Assembly: GCA_005776735.1 (NCBI GenBank)
Contig: SXOM01000328.1
Location: 1-16,175, forward strand
Source of the DNA: Pseudomonadota bacterium
Lineage (GTDB): Bacteria; Myxococcota_A; UBA796; SXON01
Reading direction: 5' to 3'
DNA length: 16,175 nt
Below the pieces are notes generated by a model. That model ran no database searches. It had not been told where the DNA came from and saw only the letters and a program-made list of their open reading frames with translations. Made by a program: the position numbers and the translations under genes. Shown in pieces: positions 12,728 through 16,175 of the stretch; positions within the stretch are counted from its first letter, which is position 1, and each line of letters begins with the position of its first letter.

Positions 12728-14890
12728 CTATCCCGCCGAGGGGCCCGCCAACCGGTGGCTCTGCCCCGTCGACGCCACGAGCTCGAACAGGGAGTGGTTG
12801 TAACAACCGGCCGTGCACCCCTCGCCCCACAACGCCTCCCGCCGCCGCTGCACCGCGGGGGTGCGCCACAATTCCGAGAGCGGGGTGGTGAACACGTTGC
12901 CCACCACGAGCCCCTCGCCGCCCCACACGCAGCACGGGAGCAGGTCGCCGCGGTAGGTGACGCCGTACTGGTCGACGAGGCCCAGGCAGCGGACGGCGCT
13001 GCGCTCGCCCGCGTGGTACCGCAGCGCCTCTTCGTAGTAGTGCGCCTTCGCGGCCACCTCGGGGTCGCGTCGGGCGAGGGTCGCCACCGCCTCGCGCCAC
13101 GTCGCCTGGTCGTCCGGCCGCGTGAGGTACAGCTCCGCGGCGTCGTTGACCGGCCAGAAGTCGAAGCGCGCCCCCACCGCCCGCACCGCGTCGTACACCG
13201 CCACCAGCTCGCCGACGTTCTCGCGGGTGACGGTGAAGTACACCGCGAGGTCCACCCGGCCGTCCATCCGCGCGCGCAAGAGCTGCTTCCACGCCTTCTG
13301 GTACGCGCCGGCCTGCCCCCGGAGCCGGTCATGGGTGCCGGGCAGCCCGTCGATCGAGATGCTCAGCGAGTGCACCCCGGCGTCGACCAGCCGCTCGTAG
13401 TGCCGGTCGAGCAGGATGCCGTTGGTGGTCACGTTCACCGACATTCCGAGCGACCGGGCCCGGCGCACGAGGTCGGGCAATCCCGGATGCAACAGCGGCT
13501 CTCCGCCGGTGAACACCACCACCTTCGTGCCGATCCGAGCCGCCTCCTCGATCACCCCGAGCGCCTTTTCGGTCGCGATGTTTTCCGCCCGGTCCCACAG
13601 GTCGCAGAAGCGGCAGCGCAGGTTGCATCCCCGGTTGATCAAGAACAGGAGCGTGAGCGGCTTGGACGGCGTGCGGGGCGGCAGGTGCGCCTCGATCGAA
13701 GGCCGCGGGCGGAAGTCGCGCCCCTCCCCCCGGTGCACGTCCCGGTAGCTGCGCGTGACCTCGGCCCAGTCGCGCGCCGCCGCCCACGCACGCGCCCGTT
13801 GCCCGAGCCGGGCGCGCAGCCCCGCGTCCCCCAGCGCGCGGAGCACCTCCCCCACGAGGGCCTCCGGCTCGGCCAGTAGCAGGTGCTCTTCGTGCCGGAC
13901 GGGCAGCCCCTCGGCCCCGAGCGGTGTGGACACCACGGCCTTCCCGGCCGCGAAGTACTCCAGGAGCTTCATGCGCGTGCCCCCGCCGGCGCGGAGGGGG
14001 CACACGCACAGGTCGGCCCCGGCGATGTGCGCGGGCAGGTCGTCGACCGGTCCCGGGAAGACCAGGCGGGCCGACCCGAGGCCGCTCGGCGCGCCCATTC
14101 CCACGCAGACGACGCTCGCGTCGGCCGGGAGCGCGGGCAGGAGCACGTCGGCGAGCCACCGCACCGCCTCGGTGTTCGGCTCGTAGTGCAGGGTTCCGTG
14201 GAAGAACACCACCGGGCCGGCGCCGAGCCCGTACCGGGCGCGCAGATCGACGCCCACCCCGCCGTAGTTCTCGACGTCGACGCCATGGGGCACCAACCAC
14301 CCGCGCCCGCCGAGGCGCGCACGGTCCTCCTCCGAGACCACGATCACGTCGTCGACGGCGCGGACCACCGCCTCCTCGACGAGGCGGATGCGCGCGAGCG
14401 CAGCGCGCCCGAGGCCCGCCATCTGGCGCAGTCGGTCGTGCTCGACGTTGTGTTGCACCAGTACGCTGCGCCCGCCGAGGAGCCTGGCCGCGAGCGCCAC
14501 GGGGACCGCGTAGCCGGGAAACTCCGCCTGGTACACCTCGATCCGCTCGCGCAGCCCCACGTACATCACGCGCGCCCACCACGCGGGATCGACCACGGGC
14601 CGGTACAGGAAGGTCTCGTCTTGCGGGTAGCCGATGGCCGCCACCCACCGCTCGAAGCGCGCCTGATCGCGCAGGAACGGCGCTTCCTGGAACGCACGGA
14701 ACCTTGGTCCGAACGCGACCTTCTGCCAGCGCCCCTCGTGCCGCCGCAGGTAGCCGTCGCGGTCGTCGCTCACCAGGACCACCGCGTCGCCCTGCGCCGC
14801 GAGCGCTTCGGCGGTGCGCACGATCTTCACGGCGGCGCCGTGCCAGGTGGGGAACAGGTCCCCGCGACTCACGATCGCGACGCGTGCCAT
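12728..14890 (-). CDS. Fusion of GT4 glycosyltransferase and radical SAM/SPASM enzyme
   Basis: A 720-residue two-enzyme fusion. Residues 1-390 are a GT-B (GT4) glycosyltransferase: the N-terminal Gly-containing loop (FPTWHGAAVK, 13-22), VQHNVEHDRL (145-154), VVFFHGTLHYEPN (227-239) and the donor-site region GGGTRMKLLEYFAAGKAVVSTPLGAEGL (302-329) with E311. A short linker (391-410) leads to a radical SAM domain: CNLRCRFC gives the three [4Fe-4S] ligands C422, C426 and C429; GGEP (462-465) and ISIDGLPGTHD (511-521) follow. The C-terminus is SPASM-like, with C635, C653, C654, C692 and C696 probably binding further iron-sulphur clusters. No signal peptide or membrane helix is evident. The open frame is continuous with no sign of a frameshift. 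It heads the operon with rnhA and the lipoprotein hydrolase. A role in building or modifying a glycoconjugate is inferred; substrates are unknown. Confidence 0.9.
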   Translation of the reverse strand: MARVAIVSRGDLFPTWHGAAVKIVRTAEALAAQGDAVVLVSDDRDGYLRRHEGRWQKVAFGPRFRAFQEAPFLRDQARFERWVAAIGYPQDETFLYRPVVDPAWWARVMYVGLRERIEVYQAEFPGYAVPVALAARLLGGRSVLVQHNVEHDRLRQMAGLGRAALARIRLVEEAVVRAVDDVIVVSEEDRARLGGRGWLVPHGVDVENYGGVGVDLRARYGLGAGPVVFFHGTLHYEPNTEAVRWLADVLLPALPADASVVCVGMGAPSGLGSARLVFPGPVDDLPAHIAGADLCVCPLRAGGGTRMKLLEYFAAGKAVVSTPLGAEGLPVRHEEHLLLAEPEALVGEVLRALGDAGLRARLGQRARAWAAARDWAEVTRSYRDVHRGEGRDFRPRPSIEAHLPPRTPSKPLTLLFLINRGCNLRCRFCDLWDRAENIATEKALGVIEEAARIGTKVVVFTGGEPLLHPGLPDLVRRARSLGMSVNVTTNGILLDRHYERLVDAGVHSLSISIDGLPGTHDRLRGQAGAYQKAWKQLLRARMDGRVDLAVYFTVTRENVGELVAVYDAVRAVGARFDFWPVNDAAELYLTRPDDQATWREAVATLARRDPEVAAKAHYYEEALRYHAGERSAVRCLGLVDQYGVTYRGDLLPCCVWGGEGLVVGNVFTTPLSELWRTPAVQRRREALWGEGCTAGCYNHSLFELVASTGQSHRLAGPSAG

Positions 14891-14941
14891 GGGCCGGTGA
14901 ACCTACCCCGGCCCGAGCGCCGATGGGGCACCCCGACGCCC

Positions 14942-15007
14942 GGGGGGCGCCACGCCGCGACCGTCCGTGGCCTGCGGCCGTGGACGGGGTCCGGCGCGCG
15001 GCGCGCA
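14942..15007. repeat. Intergenic GC-rich palindrome, copy D, in the divergent gap before alkB
   Basis: It carries the shared core GCCGCGACCGTCCG (14954-14967, identical over 14 bases to copy A) and GGGTCCGGCGCG (14987-14998, identical over 12 bases to copy B). CCGTCC (14961-14966) pairs with GGACGG (14982-14987), and GCCGCG with CGCGGC further out. Unlike the other copies it lies between divergent genes, so it is not simply a terminator of a convergent pair. The gap runs 14891-15073 and holds no gene. Confidence 0.6.
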
Positions 15008-15032
15008 CGAGGGCGACGCTGAAACTTGGTCA

Positions 15033-15061
15033 TTGAACATTCTTCCGCCTTGGGGTAGGCT
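15033..15061 (+). promoter_or_regulatory. Candidate sigma70-type promoter of alkB
   Basis: TTGAAC (15033-15038) and TAGGCT (15056-15061) are separated by 17 bp, in a locally less GC-rich patch. The -10 match is poor (3 of 6). The predicted start of transcription would fall only a few bases before the ATG at 15074, giving a very short leader. Confidence 0.3.
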
Positions 15062-15073
15062 GCCGGTGCCCGA

Positions 15074-16159
15074 ATGACCCCCTTCCTCCTGGTCTTCCTG
15101 CCGCCGGCCCTGCTCGCCGTCTCCACGGCGCTCGGCGGTTGGGCGTTGCTCCTGCCGCCGGTGGTGCTCTTCGGGGTCATCCCGCTGCTCGACCACCTGG
15201 TGCCCCAGGATCGTGCCGAGGCGGTGCCGCCGCGGTGGTTCGGGCTCTTGCCGGTGCTGTTCCTCCCCGCGCACTTCGCGACCGCGGCGTGGGCGCTCGC
15301 GGTCGCGGCGCAGGCGCCGCCGCTCCAGGCGGCCGCGCTCACCGCCGGGTGCGGGTTCAGCGCCGCGATGGCGATCAACGTCGCCCACGAGCTGATGCAC
15401 CGCGCCGGTCGCGTCCAGCCGTCCCTCGCTACCGTCCTGCTCAGCTCGACGCTGTACACCCACTTCTCGGTGGAGCACGTGCAGGGCCACCACAAGCGGG
15501 TCGGCACCCCCGACGACCCCGCGACCTCCCGCCTCGGCGAGTCGATCGTCCGCTTCTTGCCACGCACCCTCCTCGGCAGCCTCCGGTCGGCCTGGCGCAT
15601 CGAGGCCGAGCGGGTGGGCTGGTGCCCGGCCAACCGGGTGCTCCAGGGCTTCGCCCTGCAGGGGGTGGTGCTGGTCGGGGTCGGCGCCTGGCTCGGCCCC
15701 CTCGGGCTCGGGCTCTTCCTCGCGCAGGCGGCGGTCGGGGTGCTGATGCTCGAGACCATCAACTACATCGAACACTACGGGCTCGTTCGCGAAGCGCGCG
15801 CCGACGGCGGCTTCGTCCGCGTCCGGCCCGAACACTCGTGGAACTCGAGCCACCGGGTCTCCAACTGGATCCTGCTCAACCTGGCCCGCCACTCCGACCA
15901 CCACGCGTTCGCGGCGCGGAGCTTCGGCGAGCTCCGCCACCACGACGGCGCACCGCAGCTCCCCACGGGGTACGCCGGGATGTTGCTGCTCGCGTGGGTG
16001 CCGCCGGTGTGGTTCCGGGTCATGGACCCGCGGGTCGCGGCGGCAATGGGCCGGGCAAGACGCGTCGACCCCGGGGCGCGGGTCGGCGTGTTCGGATCGG
16101 GGCAAACGTCTGAGGTGGGGCGGGACGAGGTCAGCCCCGGGTCCTGCCGGGCCGGGTGA
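15074..16159 (+). CDS. alkB: Alkane 1-monooxygenase (AlkB family, non-haem di-iron)
   Basis: A 361-residue membrane di-iron hydroxylase that oxidises terminal methyl groups of medium-chain alkanes to 1-alkanols, with electrons from rubredoxin. The nine expected iron-binding histidines are visible: H105 and H109 (AHELMHR), H135, H139 and H140 (EHVQGHHKRVGTPDDPA), H234 in the AlkB signature NYIEHYGL, and H273, H276 and H277 (RHSDHHAFAARSFGELRHHDGAPQLPTGY). Hydrophobic segments near 2-44, 57-104, 190-228 and 300-316 fit a six-helix membrane core. Members are usually about 370-410 residues, so this one is on the short side. The tail (330-361) is Arg/Gly-rich and not family-like. No rubredoxin, rubredoxin reductase or alcohol dehydrogenase gene is in view. 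ATG 15074 begins directly at the first helix. Xylene monooxygenase is less likely given NYIEHYGL. Confidence 0.92.
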   Translation: MTPFLLVFLPPALLAVSTALGGWALLLPPVVLFGVIPLLDHLVPQDRAEAVPPRWFGLLPVLFLPAHFATAAWALAVAAQAPPLQAAALTAGCGFSAAMAINVAHELMHRAGRVQPSLATVLLSSTLYTHFSVEHVQGHHKRVGTPDDPATSRLGESIVRFLPRTLLGSLRSAWRIEAERVGWCPANRVLQGFALQGVVLVGVGAWLGPLGLGLFLAQAAVGVLMLETINYIEHYGLVREARADGGFVRVRPEHSWNSSHRVSNWILLNLARHSDHHAFAARSFGELRHHDGAPQLPTGYAGMLLLAWVPPVWFRVMDPRVAAAMGRARRVDPGARVGVFGSGQTSEVGRDEVSPGSCRAG

Positions 16160-16175
16160 AATTGGCGCTCGCTCC

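Noticed and set aside
12728..14890. Two adjacent genes (glycosyltransferase and radical SAM) instead of one
   Set aside because: The frame is open throughout with no stop. No start codon with a convincing ribosome binding site was noticed near residue 400, so a single fused gene is the simpler reading.

Overview
The window is very GC-rich, densely packed chromosomal DNA. It most resembles an uncultured Myxococcota (former Deltaproteobacteria) relative. The reasons are: two secreted proteins ending in a MYXO-CTERM-like tail (Cys, hydrophobic helix, Arg cluster); Asp-Thr-rich lipoproteins; an eight-repeat FG-GAP protein with a subtilisin-like front end; and a sequence upstream of uvrA that fits the myxobacterial LexA box. 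No rRNA, tRNA, insertion sequence, phage gene or CRISPR array was seen. Eleven protein-coding genes are supported, and one (uvrA) is cut by the window edge.

Layout. 1-905 (minus): 5' part of uvrA, with a LexA-type operator at 927-943. 949-2022 (minus): lipoprotein with a (DT)8 repeat, divergent from 2102-2860 (plus), a carbon-nitrogen hydrolase. 2936-3925 and 3925-4401 (minus): a secreted CAP-domain protein translationally coupled to an upstream DUF2505-like protein. 4514-7789 (plus): a large exported subtilisin-like/FG-GAP protein lacking the canonical catalytic serine. 7865-8893 (minus): a TerC/Alx-type membrane protein, divergent from 8975-9877 (plus), an NhaR-type LysR regulator. 9953-11896, 11908-12717 and 12728-14890 (minus): a tight three-gene operon, read in the order glycosyltransferase/radical-SAM fusion, RNase HI with a long N-terminal extension, lipoprotein alpha/beta hydrolase. 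15074-16159 (plus): an AlkB-type alkane monooxygenase.

The genes do not form one pathway. The window mixes DNA repair, cell-envelope or secreted proteins, ion homeostasis and hydrocarbon oxidation. The most unusual items are: (1) a single 720-residue protein that joins a GT4 glycosyltransferase to a radical SAM/SPASM enzyme; (2) a family of GC-rich palindromes sharing the core GCCGCGACCG, found in all three convergent gene junctions, each junction being exactly 75 bp from stop codon to stop codon, plus one copy in the divergent gap before alkB; (3) the degenerate protease active site; (4) the CTG-N10-CAG operator before uvrA; and (5) a T-N11-A dyad overlapping the nhaR start codon between nhaR and the TerC gene. 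All calls rest on reading the sequence and remembered family features; no database search was run.
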